64,000 nucleotides of DNA from Candidatus Terasakiella magnetica. Its GTDB lineage: Bacteria > Pseudomonadota > Alphaproteobacteria > Rhodospirillales > Terasakiellaceae. Position 1 is the stretch's first letter; each line of letters starts with the position of its first letter. The notes below the pieces were generated by a model. That model was given only the letters and a program-made list of their open reading frames with translations, ran no database searches and had not been told where the DNA came from. Of this stretch, positions 1 to 8,425 are shown in pieces. The translations under genes were made by a program, and so were the position numbers. The stretch covers positions 1 through 64,000 of the forward strand of contig NZ_FLYE01000012.1 in the NCBI RefSeq assembly GCF_900093605.1, given 5' to 3'.

Positions 1-9
1 AGTCCATGT

Positions 10-861
10 TTAAGCGGCTTGTGTTTCACCGTAATGTGAGGCCAATTCCATTAAGGTCTTCATGGGCTTTGTCTGAATAGTGCTTTTATTGCAGATAAGG
101 TAGGTATCCACATCGGCGATCTCATCGGGCAGCTCGCTAATTTGCAGCTCACCACTCAAGCTTTTGGCCACTTCCATGGGTAATAAGGTGATGCCCAATC
201 CGGCAGAAACACAGCCAATGATGCCTTCCTGTGTGCCAAATTCCATAATGGTATAAGGCAGGCGGCCTTCACGGCGCAGCCATTCTTCAGCACGGGCGCG
301 ATAGGCACAGCCTTTGCGATAAACCAGCAAAGTATTGGACAGCTCATTACCCGGTGAACTTACCAGCACGAGGCGTTCGCGAAAAAACGGATATTGGATG
401 ATCTCCTCACTTTGAACCGCACTGCCCACAATGGCGCAATCTAATTGATGTTTCAGCACTTGTGCGATCATTTCATCGGTTGTGCCAGTGCGCACGGACA
501 ATTCGGTTTTGGGGTGAAGTTGATGAAAGCTTTTAAGCAATCTTGGCAAACGAACCGACATAGCCGTTTCCATGGAGCCCAATGATAAAGTCCCGCCATC
601 TTCCATGCTCGACATCACCGCATGACGGGCTTGGCGTTCCTGATCAATAATCTGATAGGCATGATCTAACAAGACGCGCCCCTGCGCACTAAGCTCCATC
701 CCGCGGCTTTTGCGCACAAACAGGCTCACGCCCAATTCTTCTTCCAGTTTTTTAATGCGCGCGGTCACATTGGATTGCACACAATTAAGCTGCTGGGAGG
801 CACATGAAACGCTGGCATTTTCTGCCACCGCGATGAAGACTTTTAGGGTTGAGATTTCCAT
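10..861 (-). CDS. LysR-family transcriptional regulator
   Basis: DNA-binding regulator of 283 residues. An N-terminal winged helix-turn-helix (about residues 1–60, with the family pattern around CASQQLNCVQSNVTARIKKLE) is followed by a periplasmic-binding-like effector domain. I start it at the ATG at 861 because AGG lies 7 nt upstream and the protein then begins MEISTLKVF, as LysR proteins usually do; the open frame extends to 912. It is divergent from an ABM-fold enzyme and an MFS transporter, which are the likely targets. Two T-N11-A palindromes lie in the shared intergenic space. The effector is not predictable from sequence. The family call is secure; the regulon is inference. Confidence 0.93.
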   Translation of the reverse strand: MEISTLKVFIAVAENASVSCASQQLNCVQSNVTARIKKLEEELGVSLFVRKSRGMELSAQGRVLLDHAYQIIDQERQARHAVMSSMEDGGTLSLGSMETAMSVRLPRLLKSFHQLHPKTELSVRTGTTDEMIAQVLKHQLDCAIVGSAVQSEEIIQYPFFRERLVLVSSPGNELSNTLLVYRKGCAYRARAEEWLRREGRLPYTIMEFGTQEGIIGCVSAGLGITLLPMEVAKSLSGELQISELPDEIADVDTYLICNKSTIQTKPMKTLMELASHYGETQAA

Positions 862-916
862 TTTGGACCTAATGACTTTAGTGATATCACTTTTTATGAA
901 TGATAGCATCAAAACT

Positions 917-969
917 AATCATTTGTAATGATTTTTAAGATCGGATAGTATACTGTTCGATCAATGAAC
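917..969. promoter_or_regulatory. Two LysR-type T-N11-A operator candidates
   Basis: The divergent intergenic region holds AATCATT-N3-AATGATT (917–933) and GTTC-N7-GAAC (955–969). Both are inverted repeats that satisfy the T-N11-A pattern bound by LysR proteins (T919/A931 and T956/A968). Their centres are 37 bp apart, and a TATACT-like -10 box lies between them at about 949–954. This is the usual arrangement of recognition and activation sites for a divergent autoregulated LysR gene. The binding itself is inferred. Confidence 0.55.
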
Positions 970-987
970 AATATGTGAGCCTCCCCG

Positions 988-1332
988 ATGATTGCCGTTA
1001 TTTTTGAAGTTCTCCCCAATGCAGAGCATAAGCAGGAATATCTTGATATTGCCGCAGAGCTGCGCCCTGTGCTGGAACAAATCGACGGCTTCATCTCGGT
1101 TGAGCGGTTTCAAAGCTTAAGCGATGAAAATAAAATTCTCTCGCTGTCTTTCTTTGAAAATGAAGAAGCCGTTCAAAAATGGCGCACCCTTGAAGCCCAT
1201 CGCAACGCTCAAAAAGTGGGACGTAGCCGCGCCTTTGATGGCTATCGCCTGCGTGTCGCCCATGTGATGCGCGATTATTCAATGAGCGAGCGCGAGCAAG
1301 CCCCAACAGACAGCCAGTCCATTCATCAATAA
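988..1332 (+). CDS. ABM-superfamily (antibiotic biosynthesis monooxygenase-like) protein
   Basis: A 114-residue protein with the dimeric alpha+beta barrel look of the ABM family. It opens with a beta strand (MIAVIFEVLP), continues through LRPVLEQIDGFISVERF and LSLSFFENEEAVQKWR, and contains an EAHRNAQ helix where heme or quinone oxygenases of this fold keep polar residues. Such proteins act as small monooxygenases or stress-related quinol oxygenases. The substrate cannot be told. It is first in a probable two-gene unit with the MFS transporter 13 nt downstream, opposite the LysR gene, so detoxification with export is a reasonable inference. The ribosome site is weak. Confidence 0.85.
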   Translation: MIAVIFEVLPNAEHKQEYLDIAAELRPVLEQIDGFISVERFQSLSDENKILSLSFFENEEAVQKWRTLEAHRNAQKVGRSRAFDGYRLRVAHVMRDYSMSEREQAPTDSQSIHQ

Positions 1333-1345
1333 GGTTTTCACCCCC

Positions 1346-2536
1346 ATGTCCCAGCCTATTGCCACTTGGAAACTCATCTGCGCCGGTATTTCATCGCTTA
1401 TTTTAGTGATGGGAATTGCGCGTTTTGCCCTTACCCCTTTATTGCCCGCCATGCAGGCAGCAACGGGTCTGGGTGATGATGGCGCTGGTTTTTTAGCAGC
1501 GTCTAATTATGCCGGGTATCTAAGCGGGGCCTTACTTGCAAGCCGTTTGCGCAACCCTTTAACCAAGCTGCGTTTTTATCGCCTGGGCATTATATTTGCG
1601 GTTCTAACCACCGCTGCCATGGCGTTGAGTGATCATGTGGTGATCTGGTCCATCATGCGCTATTTTGGGGGGCTAACCAGTGCTGCAGGCATGGTTGTGG
1701 GCACCGCCATTGTGCTGGACCATCTCAAACAGCGCCACCGCCCAGATTATATCGGCATCCATTTCAGTGGTGTGGGCCTTGGTGTGGTGCTGAGCGGCAC
1801 AGTCTTGACCCTGATTGAGCCTGTCATGAGCTGGGATCAAGGCTGGCTGGTTGTGGGCGCGATCGGTCTTTTGCTCGCCCTGCCTGCCTTATTATGGATG
1901 AATATCCATGGGCTCAAGGCCCCCAACATCGCCCATGGCGAAGGGATCAACATGCGTGCGCGCCCAATTATCATGCTGTTGTTATCTTACGGTTTTGCCG
2001 GGGCGACTTTTTCTATTGGTACAACCTTTATCATCACCATTATGGCGCAAAGCCCCTCACTGGCGGATAGCCGTAACCTTGCCTGGGTTTTACTCGGTGT
2101 AGCCTTGGCCCCGTCTTGTTATTTCTGGATGCGCAGTGCCATTAAAGTGGGGGATTTTAAAGCCCTGACTTATGCCTATATCGTGCAAGCTATTGGCTGT
2201 GCCTTACCTGTGCTGTGGCCCTCAACCGCCAGCGCCTTGATCGGTGGCTTTATGTTTGGCGCCTGCTTTATGGGGATTGTTACGGTTGTTCTGGCTTTAG
2301 GTGGGAAACTCTCGCCCCATAACCCCTCTGCGCTCATCGGTATTTTGGTGGTCTCATACGGTGTGGGACAAATCGTTGGGCCTGTCCTTGCCGGCATCGC
2401 CATGGAACAAACTGGCTTTAGCGAGCTTGGTCTATGGAGTGCTGCGGCCTGTAGCCTTATTTCCATCGCCTTTTTATGGGGGGCGCGTTGCCCAAGCAAT
2501 GTCCCTGTTAAAGAAGATTGCCCTTGTCTCAGTTAA
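1346..2536 (+). CDS. YbfB/YjiJ-family MFS transporter
   Basis: A 396-residue polytopic membrane protein with about twelve hydrophobic segments spread over the whole length. The N-terminus (GISSLILVMGIARFALTPLL) is typical of the YbfB/YjiJ branch of the major facilitator superfamily, and RLRNPLTKLRFYRLG fits the loop 2–3 region. These are inner-membrane carriers, mostly unassigned or drug/metabolite exporters. The C-terminus ends in a short Cys-containing tail. It starts 13 nt after the ABM gene and is probably cotranscribed under the divergent LysR regulator. Substrate unknown. Confidence 0.9.
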   Translation: MSQPIATWKLICAGISSLILVMGIARFALTPLLPAMQAATGLGDDGAGFLAASNYAGYLSGALLASRLRNPLTKLRFYRLGIIFAVLTTAAMALSDHVVIWSIMRYFGGLTSAAGMVVGTAIVLDHLKQRHRPDYIGIHFSGVGLGVVLSGTVLTLIEPVMSWDQGWLVVGAIGLLLALPALLWMNIHGLKAPNIAHGEGINMRARPIIMLLLSYGFAGATFSIGTTFIITIMAQSPSLADSRNLAWVLLGVALAPSCYFWMRSAIKVGDFKALTYAYIVQAIGCALPVLWPSTASALIGGFMFGACFMGIVTVVLALGGKLSPHNPSALIGILVVSYGVGQIVGPVLAGIAMEQTGFSELGLWSAAACSLISIAFLWGARCPSNVPVKEDCPCLS

Positions 2537-2605
2537 GCCTATAAACCCTTCCTTCATTTTTTTACCCCAAACTCTATGCTAAGATGGCATGAGGTGGGTA
2601 GAGAC

Positions 2606-3709
2606 ATGGCTGAAGACTATAAAGAACGTTCAGACATAGATCGTCGCAAAGGCAGAAAGCTTGAGAGTGAGCAATCTGTCGGGCGGCGCGAAGATGATAT
2701 TCTCAATGCCATTGCCCCTTTAAGCCCAGAGTTTGAGCGCCAAGACAGCACCCAGCAAAGCCGACGCAACCGTCTCTATGAGATAATGGATGCGGGCAAT
2801 AAAGACGACGGGGCGGCAAAAGCCTTTGATATTTTCATCGTCAGCCTCATCTCCCTCAACGTGCTGGCGGTAATTTTAGAATCCGTTGCCAGCCTTCATG
2901 CCCAATGGGCCACCCAGTTTTATTATTTTGAAGTCTTCAGTGTGGCAATTTTCAGTGTTGAGCTTGCCTGTCGTATCTGGACCACAACTGAAAAGCCCCA
3001 AGATAAGTTTCATCACCCCTTTTGGGGGCGCTTAAGGTATCTGTTCACGCCAACCGCCCTGATTGATATCATCGCCATCTTGCCATTTTATCTCAGTTTC
3101 CTTATTGCGCTTGATCTGCGTTTCATGCGGGTGCTTAGGCTCTTGCGGGTCTTTAAGCTGACGCGCTATTCCTCTGCCATGACGATCTTGCTTAATGTAC
3201 TGCGCCAAGAAGCCAAGGCCTTTGGGGCTGCGCTTTTTGTGCTCCTACTGCTCATGACATTTTCTGCCAGTATGATCTTTCTGTTTGAACATGAAGCCCA
3301 GCCTGAGGTCTTTTCCAACATCCCCAACGCCATGTGGTGGGCAGTGATTACCCTCACCACGGTTGGATTCGGTGATGCCTATCCCATCACCCCCATGGGG
3401 AAATTCTTTGGAGCGGCCATTTCCATTGTTGGTATTGGCATGGTTGCCCTGCCAGCAGGTATTTTAGCCTCGGCCTTTTCAGAACAGCTTCATATCCGGC
3501 GCGAACGCTACCGTGACAAGGTGGTTGATGCACTTTCAGATGGGGTGCTGACCGCAGGTGAAGCGGAAAAATTAAGAAAAATTCAGGAAGATCTGGGTAT
3601 TTCTGTAGATGAAGCGCGCAATATTTTGCATCATAGCGTCAAAGGGGGCCTACATTTTTACACCCATTGCCCCCATTGTGGCGAAAGCTTGCAGGACGTT
3701 GATAAATAA
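2606..3709 (+). CDS. Voltage-gated-type potassium channel (VIC family ion transporter)
   Basis: A 367-residue inner-membrane channel subunit with six transmembrane segments. A charged cytoplasmic N-terminus (about 75 residues) precedes S1. The S4 voltage sensor is visible as RFMRVLRLLRVFKLTRY, and the pore filter TVGFGD lies at residues 252–257, so K+ selectivity is likely. The C-terminal tail has a short helical domain (SDGVLTAGEAEKLRKIQEDL) and a CPHC pair near the end. I prefer the ATG at 2606, which has GAGG upstream, over the in-frame ATG at 2576, which has no visible ribosome site. The HAD gene follows after 2 nt, suggesting cotranscription. Confidence 0.88.
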   Translation: MAEDYKERSDIDRRKGRKLESEQSVGRREDDILNAIAPLSPEFERQDSTQQSRRNRLYEIMDAGNKDDGAAKAFDIFIVSLISLNVLAVILESVASLHAQWATQFYYFEVFSVAIFSVELACRIWTTTEKPQDKFHHPFWGRLRYLFTPTALIDIIAILPFYLSFLIALDLRFMRVLRLLRVFKLTRYSSAMTILLNVLRQEAKAFGAALFVLLLLMTFSASMIFLFEHEAQPEVFSNIPNAMWWAVITLTTVGFGDAYPITPMGKFFGAAISIVGIGMVALPAGILASAFSEQLHIRRERYRDKVVDALSDGVLTAGEAEKLRKIQEDLGISVDEARNILHHSVKGGLHFYTHCPHCGESLQDVDK

Positions 3710-3711
3710 CC

Positions 3712-4386
3712 ATGGCCCCAGAACCTTTTGACCTGATCATTTTTGATTGCGACGGCGTCCTTGTGGATAGTGAGCTTTTGGCCTCCCACGTGCTTTCAGA
3801 ACAGCTCGCCCTGCATAATGTGGATATCCCGCCGCGCGAATGTCGCGACCGTTTTACAGGCTCCAGCCTGAAACGGGTAAAAGAGCTCGTCTTTCAAGCC
3901 ACAGCCATTGAACTGCCCGATAATTTTGAAGAACGTATTCGCGAACAAGACCGCCATGTGTTTGAAGATCGCCTGCGCCCGGTCTCTGGTATTGAAGAAA
4001 CCATGGAACTTTTACACATGCCTGTTTGTGTGGCCTCCAGCGGATCGCTAGATAAAGTAACCCATTCGCTCAAGCTCGCCCAAATTTATGATAAATTTGC
4101 CCCGCACCTCTTTTCTGCTGAAATGGTGGCGCGCGGTAAACCCGCACCGGACCTGTTTTTATATGCAGCTGAGAAAATGAATGTAAAACCGGAGCGTTGT
4201 TTGGTGATTGAAGATAGCCCCGTTGGTGTGAAAGGGGCGAAAAAAGCCGGAATGACCGTCTTTGGTTTTGCCGGTGGTTCCCACGCTGGACCGGGTTATG
4301 CAGAAATGCTTGATCTTTCTGGTGCCAATATCACCTTTAGAGAAATGTTTGCCCTTCCCAACCTTATTAAGTTTTATCAAAGATGA
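3712..4386 (+). CDS. HAD-superfamily phosphatase (beta-phosphoglucomutase/YieH-like)
   Basis: A 224-residue haloacid-dehalogenase hydrolase of the subfamily with a helical cap. Motif I is FDCDGVLVDS, with nucleophile D12 and acid/base D14. Motif II is the Ser in VASSGS, motif III the Lys in ARGKPAPDLF, and motif IV is VIEDSPVGVKGAKKAGM. All catalytic positions are present, so it should be an active phosphatase or phosphomutase on a small phosphorylated metabolite. The substrate is not predictable. It begins 2 nt after the channel gene, and its stop overlaps the start of the next gene (ATGA). Confidence 0.9.
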   Translation: MAPEPFDLIIFDCDGVLVDSELLASHVLSEQLALHNVDIPPRECRDRFTGSSLKRVKELVFQATAIELPDNFEERIREQDRHVFEDRLRPVSGIEETMELLHMPVCVASSGSLDKVTHSLKLAQIYDKFAPHLFSAEMVARGKPAPDLFLYAAEKMNVKPERCLVIEDSPVGVKGAKKAGMTVFGFAGGSHAGPGYAEMLDLSGANITFREMFALPNLIKFYQR

Positions 4387-5504
4387 TCACGACAGATTTA
4401 GATGATAAACGTGCGCTTGCACAAACACTCTTTGACTCAGGCCAACTCAAAGATGCCATTGCGCTTCAGCTTGAAGTCTTTAACCAAACCCAGAAAATCA
4501 GTGACCTGAAAGCCTTTGTCAGCTTTATCATTGCCAATCAGGACTATAAGGGCGCACTTGATATGCTGGCGTTGTTGCAACGTTCCCCAAAAGGCTATGA
4601 AGACCCTGAGACCATCCGCAATTTTGGCCTGTGTTATACCCGTTCAGGCCAACATGCATTGGCGTTGCCGTTTTTAAGCAAATATATAGACATAAAATCC
4701 GATGATGCGCTTATGCATGACTGTCTGGCGCAATGTTATTTCCATCTTAGCGATAATGACAACAGCCGCTATCACGGGGCGTGCAGCCTGACCTTAAAAG
4801 ACGCCCAATCTCAAGCTCCGGTTCTCACCACACTTGAGACCTGTCGCATTCCCGCCTTTAACTCCCTGCAAAAAATGAAAAATGTCATCGCTTTTTCCAT
4901 CAGCGGGGAAGAAAAAAACACATTGCGCGGCGCACTACAGGCTGCAGACAGTGCAAAGCGGCTTTATGGGCAATGGACCTGTCGTTTTTACCTTGATCAG
5001 ACCGTACCTGCACGCATCCAAAAAGCCCTGCAAGCCAAAGGCGCTGAATTGATTATGATGGATACGGATGAGGCGGATTTACGCACCAGCCTGTGGAAAT
5101 TACACGTCTGTATGGATGAACATATTGATCGATATCTTATTCGCGATCATATGAACGCCATTACACCGCGCGAAGTCGCAGCGGTTGACCAATGGATCAA
5201 TTCAGATAAACATTTCCATATTATGCGCGACCATGTCAGCCAATGCGCCCTTGTGCCTGCGGGGTTATGGGGGGGCGTGCAAGGCGCGTTAGCCAATATG
5301 GGGACATTGCTTTATAAATTCCTCACCCACACACGCCCACAGGCAAAAATGGATGAGCTTTTTTGTGAACAAAACCTTTGGCCCACCATTAAACAAAGCT
5401 GCCTGATCCATGACAGCTGCCATGACCTTGAGAGCATTACAGCTTTTCCCAAAAAGACAGCCCTGCCAAATGGGAAATATGTGGGTCAGCCCTTTTCAGG
5501 ATAG
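4383..5504 (+). CDS. TPR protein with a degenerate glycosyltransferase-like domain
   Basis: A 373-residue protein overlapping the HAD gene by ATGA. Residues about 5–135 form helix-turn-helix repeats of the TPR type (for example DAIALQLEVFNQTQ and GQHALALPFLSKYIDI). The C-terminal half resembles nucleotide-sugar-transferase-like proteins in which an R-D-x-D-S motif is followed by RExxAVxxW and FHxMRDH. Here RE (263–264), AVDQW, FHIMRDH (to 284) and GLWGG are kept, but the first motif reads R254-D-H-M-N, so the second Asp and the following Ser/Arg are lost. It may be a non-catalytic or altered enzyme. Exact function unknown. Confidence 0.75.
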   Translation: MITTDLDDKRALAQTLFDSGQLKDAIALQLEVFNQTQKISDLKAFVSFIIANQDYKGALDMLALLQRSPKGYEDPETIRNFGLCYTRSGQHALALPFLSKYIDIKSDDALMHDCLAQCYFHLSDNDNSRYHGACSLTLKDAQSQAPVLTTLETCRIPAFNSLQKMKNVIAFSISGEEKNTLRGALQAADSAKRLYGQWTCRFYLDQTVPARIQKALQAKGAELIMMDTDEADLRTSLWKLHVCMDEHIDRYLIRDHMNAITPREVAAVDQWINSDKHFHIMRDHVSQCALVPAGLWGGVQGALANMGTLLYKFLTHTRPQAKMDELFCEQNLWPTIKQSCLIHDSCHDLESITAFPKKTALPNGKYVGQPFSG

Positions 5505-6028
5505 CTCTCCAAAACCTCATAATCAGCCCCATGACGGGTGAGGTGGGAGCGAAACAGGCTGAAATGGGCCACCTTAAAACTATGGGTTTTCAAGCCGTTA
5601 TTGGCACTCATATAATCTTGCGCTTTTTCAAGCGGGGTATTTTTAAGACGTGCCAATGTGACATGGGGTTTATATTTGCGTCGTTCAGGCACCAGCCCTG
5701 CTTGTTCCACCGCAGTTAAAATCTTTTGATGAAGATGGGTTAAAGCCTCAATCTCGCCTTTCACCCCGGCCCAAATGACCTTGGCCTTGCCACGGCTTTC
5801 AAAACAATCGACCTCGTGTAATGAGAGATCAAACGGGTCAAACTGCACATTACATAAAGCCTCATGTAGATCAAAGGCTGCACCGTGATCAACCTCGCCC
5901 ACAAAGGCCAGTGTGATATGCATATTATGAGGGGGAACCCAACGCGCCTCCTTCAGGCCTGAACATAAGGGTACAAGCCTGTCTTTCACCCCATCTGGCA
6001 ATTCCACCCCCATAAAAAGGCGCATCAT
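5486..6028 (-). CDS. thpR: RNA 2',3'-cyclic phosphodiesterase
   Basis: A 180-residue 2H phosphoesterase of the LigT/ThpR family, which opens 2',3'-cyclic phosphates at RNA ends. Both catalytic H-x-T motifs are present: HIT at residues 37–39 (HITLAFVG) and HVT near residue 122 (PHVTLARLK). The length fits the family. Its 3' end overlaps the convergent TPR gene by 19 bp. It lies just downstream of the aldo-keto reductase on the same strand (10 nt gap), so a tesA–tas–thpR transcript is likely. Confidence 0.94.
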   Translation of the reverse strand: MMRLFMGVELPDGVKDRLVPLCSGLKEARWVPPHNMHITLAFVGEVDHGAAFDLHEALCNVQFDPFDLSLHEVDCFESRGKAKVIWAGVKGEIEALTHLHQKILTAVEQAGLVPERRKYKPHVTLARLKNTPLEKAQDYMSANNGLKTHSFKVAHFSLFRSHLTRHGADYEVLESYPEKG

Positions 6029-6037
6029 CTTCTATAT

Positions 6038-7084
6038 TTAAGGTGCGGGATTAGGGTTATCAACATGGGCCGCTTCAATATCAGCCAAAACCTCTTCGCT
6101 CAGATCAAGCTCATAGGCCAAAATATTGCTTTTAAGTTGCTCCAGATTTGTCGCGCCAATGATAGAAGCGGTCATAAAGCTTTTGGTCTTTAAATAGGCC
6201 AAAGCCATCTGGCTCATATCCAGCCCATGTTTTTTTGCAATCTCATAATAAGCTTGTGTGGCTTCTTTTGCGCGTGGCTTGGTAAAGCGGCTGTAGCGCT
6301 CAGGCCAAAGGGTCATACGCGCGCCTTCGGGCTGTTGACCGCCAATATATTTACCCGACAATGTGCCTCCACCCAGTGGTGAATAGGCCAAAAGCCCGAC
6401 ATCTTCGCGCACAGAGACTTCTGAAAGGCCCACTTCATATTGACGCGTCATCAAATTATAAGGATTTTGGATGGAGACAATGCGCGGCCAGTTGTTTTTT
6501 TCTGACAGGCGCAGATATTCCATCACCCCCCATGCACTTTCGTTTGAGACACCGATATGGCGGATTTTACCTTGTTCCACCAGCTTCACCATCGCGCCCA
6601 AGGTTTCTTCAATGGGTACAGCACTTGAATAATCCGCCCCATCAGGATAGTTCAGCTGCCCAAAATAATTGGTTGGGCGCGAGGGCCAATGGATTTGGTA
6701 GATATCGATATAATCAGTTTTAAGACGCGCAAGGCTATCCTCCACCGCTGCCATAATATCTTTTTCTGTCAGGCGGGCTGCGCCATCGCGGATATAATCA
6801 AAGAAATTACCCGGCCCAATTACCTTGCTTGCCAGAACGATATCATCACGCTTGCCGCGTTTTTCAAACCATGTGCCGATCACCCGTTCGGTATCGGCAT
6901 ATGTTTCTTTGCGCGGGGTCACCGGATACATTTCTGCCACGTCAAAGAAGTTAACGCCTTGGGCTGTGGCATAATCCATCTGCTCATGGCCTTCTGCCTC
7001 ACTATTTTGCTCACCCCATGTCATGGTGCCAAGACAAACCAGTGATACGTCAATATCTGTGCGCCCGAGTTTTTTATAGTGCAT
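6038..7084 (-). CDS. tas: NADP(H)-dependent aldo-keto reductase, Tas-like
   Basis: A 348-residue TIM-barrel oxidoreductase, closely similar to E. coli Tas as I recall that sequence: GTMTWGEQNSEAEGHEQMDY, FFDVAEMYPV, QIHWPSRPTN, IRHIGVSNESAWGVM, SIQNPYNLM and a PNPAP end. The catalytic tetrad (Asp in DVAEMY, the Tyr, a Lys in LASKV, His in QIHW) appears complete. It reduces carbonyl compounds using NADPH; the in vivo substrate is unclear. Its ATG shares one base with the tesA stop (TAATG), with GAGG 10 nt upstream, so it is translationally coupled to tesA. Confidence 0.92.
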   Translation of the reverse strand: MHYKKLGRTDIDVSLVCLGTMTWGEQNSEAEGHEQMDYATAQGVNFFDVAEMYPVTPRKETYADTERVIGTWFEKRGKRDDIVLASKVIGPGNFFDYIRDGAARLTEKDIMAAVEDSLARLKTDYIDIYQIHWPSRPTNYFGQLNYPDGADYSSAVPIEETLGAMVKLVEQGKIRHIGVSNESAWGVMEYLRLSEKNNWPRIVSIQNPYNLMTRQYEVGLSEVSVREDVGLLAYSPLGGGTLSGKYIGGQQPEGARMTLWPERYSRFTKPRAKEATQAYYEIAKKHGLDMSQMALAYLKTKSFMTASIIGATNLEQLKSNILAYELDLSEEVLADIEAAHVDNPNPAP

Positions 7085-7725
7085 TATTTCATTACCTCTT
7101 TGACGTAAGGCAAAATGCGATCAACCATAATCGCAATACCTTCTTTGGTGGGATGGATGCCGTCAGGCTGGTTAAGTGTAGGCTCACCTGCAACACCCTC
7201 TAGGAAAAATGGATATAGGGTGATGTTATGACGCTTGGCAAGGCGAGGAAAGACAGAATTATATTCTTTTAAATAGTCCTCGCCATAATTGGGCGGTGCA
7301 TACATACCTGTTAACAGCACCTTGATCTCGCGTTTTTTAAGCTCGGTTATAATCGCATCAAGGTTCTTTTCCATGAGGCTGGGTTCAAGGCCGCGCAAAC
7401 CATCATTCGCGCCCAGTTCCACAATCACCATATCGGGATTATCGCTAAGCGCCCAGCCAAGGCGCGCCAGCCCGCCTTGGGTCGTATCGCCAGAAACACC
7501 TGCATTAATAATATTTATATTATTTTGATTATTATTAATTTTATTTGAAAGCTGTTCAGGAAAGGCATCGCCTTTGGGAAGACCATAGCCAGCACTTAGA
7601 CTGTCCCCTAAAACAAGGATGGTGAAATCCTTGGTCTCAACATTTGCACTCGCTGTGTTGACAAGACAGAGAAACAGCACAAATCTGGAAAAAGTTATTA
7701 TCGGATTTAAAAGGCCAAAGCCCAT
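7084..7725 (-). CDS. tesA: TesA-like arylesterase / lysophospholipase (SGNH)
   Basis: A secreted GDSL esterase of 213 residues. A hydrophobic leader (about the first 28 residues, ending near NTASAN) is followed by block I GDSLSAGYGLP (nucleophile Ser), block III GANDG and block V DGIHPT (Asp and His). It hydrolyses acyl esters and thioesters in the periplasm. I start at the ATG at 7725 because GGAG stands 8 nt upstream; the open frame reaches 7758. That ATG and the ybbA ATG fall in the same CATG tetranucleotide, so the divergent genes' leaders overlap. The tesA / ybbA–ybbP divergent layout matches E. coli. Confidence 0.92.
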   Translation of the reverse strand: MGFGLLNPIITFSRFVLFLCLVNTASANVETKDFTILVLGDSLSAGYGLPKGDAFPEQLSNKINNNQNNINIINAGVSGDTTQGGLARLGWALSDNPDMVIVELGANDGLRGLEPSLMEKNLDAIITELKKREIKVLLTGMYAPPNYGEDYLKEYNSVFPRLAKRHNITLYPFFLEGVAGEPTLNQPDGIHPTKEGIAIMVDRILPYVKEVMK

Positions 7726-8425
7726 GAGCGATACTCCCGCGCTGCAATTACAAGACATTCACCTTAAGCTGGCAAGTCAGGCTGGTGACGTCAATATCCT
7801 AAAAGGAATTAATTTAGAAATTCACCGTGGGGAGACCATTGCCATTGTCGGCCCAAGTGGGTCGGGCAAGTCCTCTATGATGATGGTCATTGCGGGGTTG
7901 GAACGTTCAACATCGGGCCGTGTGATGATTTCTGGCAAGGATGTCACCAATTTTAGTGAAGATGAGCTGGCCCTCTTTCGCCGTGACCATATTGGCATTG
8001 TTTTTCAAGACTTCCATCTGGTGCCGACCATGACGGCGCTTGAAAATGTTTCGATACCGTTAGAATTTGCAAATACGCCCAATGCCTATGTAAAAGCCAA
8101 AGAACAGCTAGAGGCCGTTGGCCTTGGTCATCGCCTTGAACATTACCCCTCCCAACTCTCAGGAGGCGAACAACAGCGCGTTGCCTTAGCGCGTGCTTTT
8201 GCCGCTCAGCCGGATTTATTACTGGCAGATGAGCCCACAGGTAACCTGGATGGGGAGACGGGTGAGAAGGTTATGGATTTGTTATTTAACCGACATAAAG
8301 CCCAAAACAACACACTTTTGCTCATTACCCATGACCCGAAGCTCGCTGAAAAATGTGACCGCACCATCCATGTGCAAGATGGGCGCATTAGCGATCATAA
8401 CCTTAAAGAGGTCGCAGCCTCATGA
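7724..8425 (+). CDS. ybbA: ABC transporter ATP-binding protein YbbA (LolD/MacB class)
   Basis: A 233-residue nucleotide-binding subunit with Walker A GPSGSGKSS, Q-loop VFQDFH, signature LSGGEQQR, Walker B LLLADEPT and H-loop LITHD. The DEPTGNLD stretch is typical of the LolD/MacB/FtsE class that partners FtsX-fold permeases. I start at ATG 7724 (AAGG about 10 nt upstream), which gives the usual N-terminus; the open frame extends back to 7619 inside tesA, antisense. It overlaps ybbP by ATGA. It energises the YbbP permease, thought to act on envelope lipids or hydrophobic compounds. Confidence 0.93.
   Translation: MSDTPALQLQDIHLKLASQAGDVNILKGINLEIHRGETIAIVGPSGSGKSSMMMVIAGLERSTSGRVMISGKDVTNFSEDELALFRRDHIGIVFQDFHLVPTMTALENVSIPLEFANTPNAYVKAKEQLEAVGLGHRLEHYPSQLSGGEQQRVALARAFAAQPDLLLADEPTGNLDGETGEKVMDLLFNRHKAQNNTLLLITHDPKLAEKCDRTIHVQDGRISDHNLKEVAAS

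Noticed and set aside
7619-7723. N-terminal extension of YbbA by 35 residues
   Set aside because: The extra peptide is antisense tesA sequence and has no ABC homology; ATG 7724 has an AAGG site and gives the normal N-terminus.
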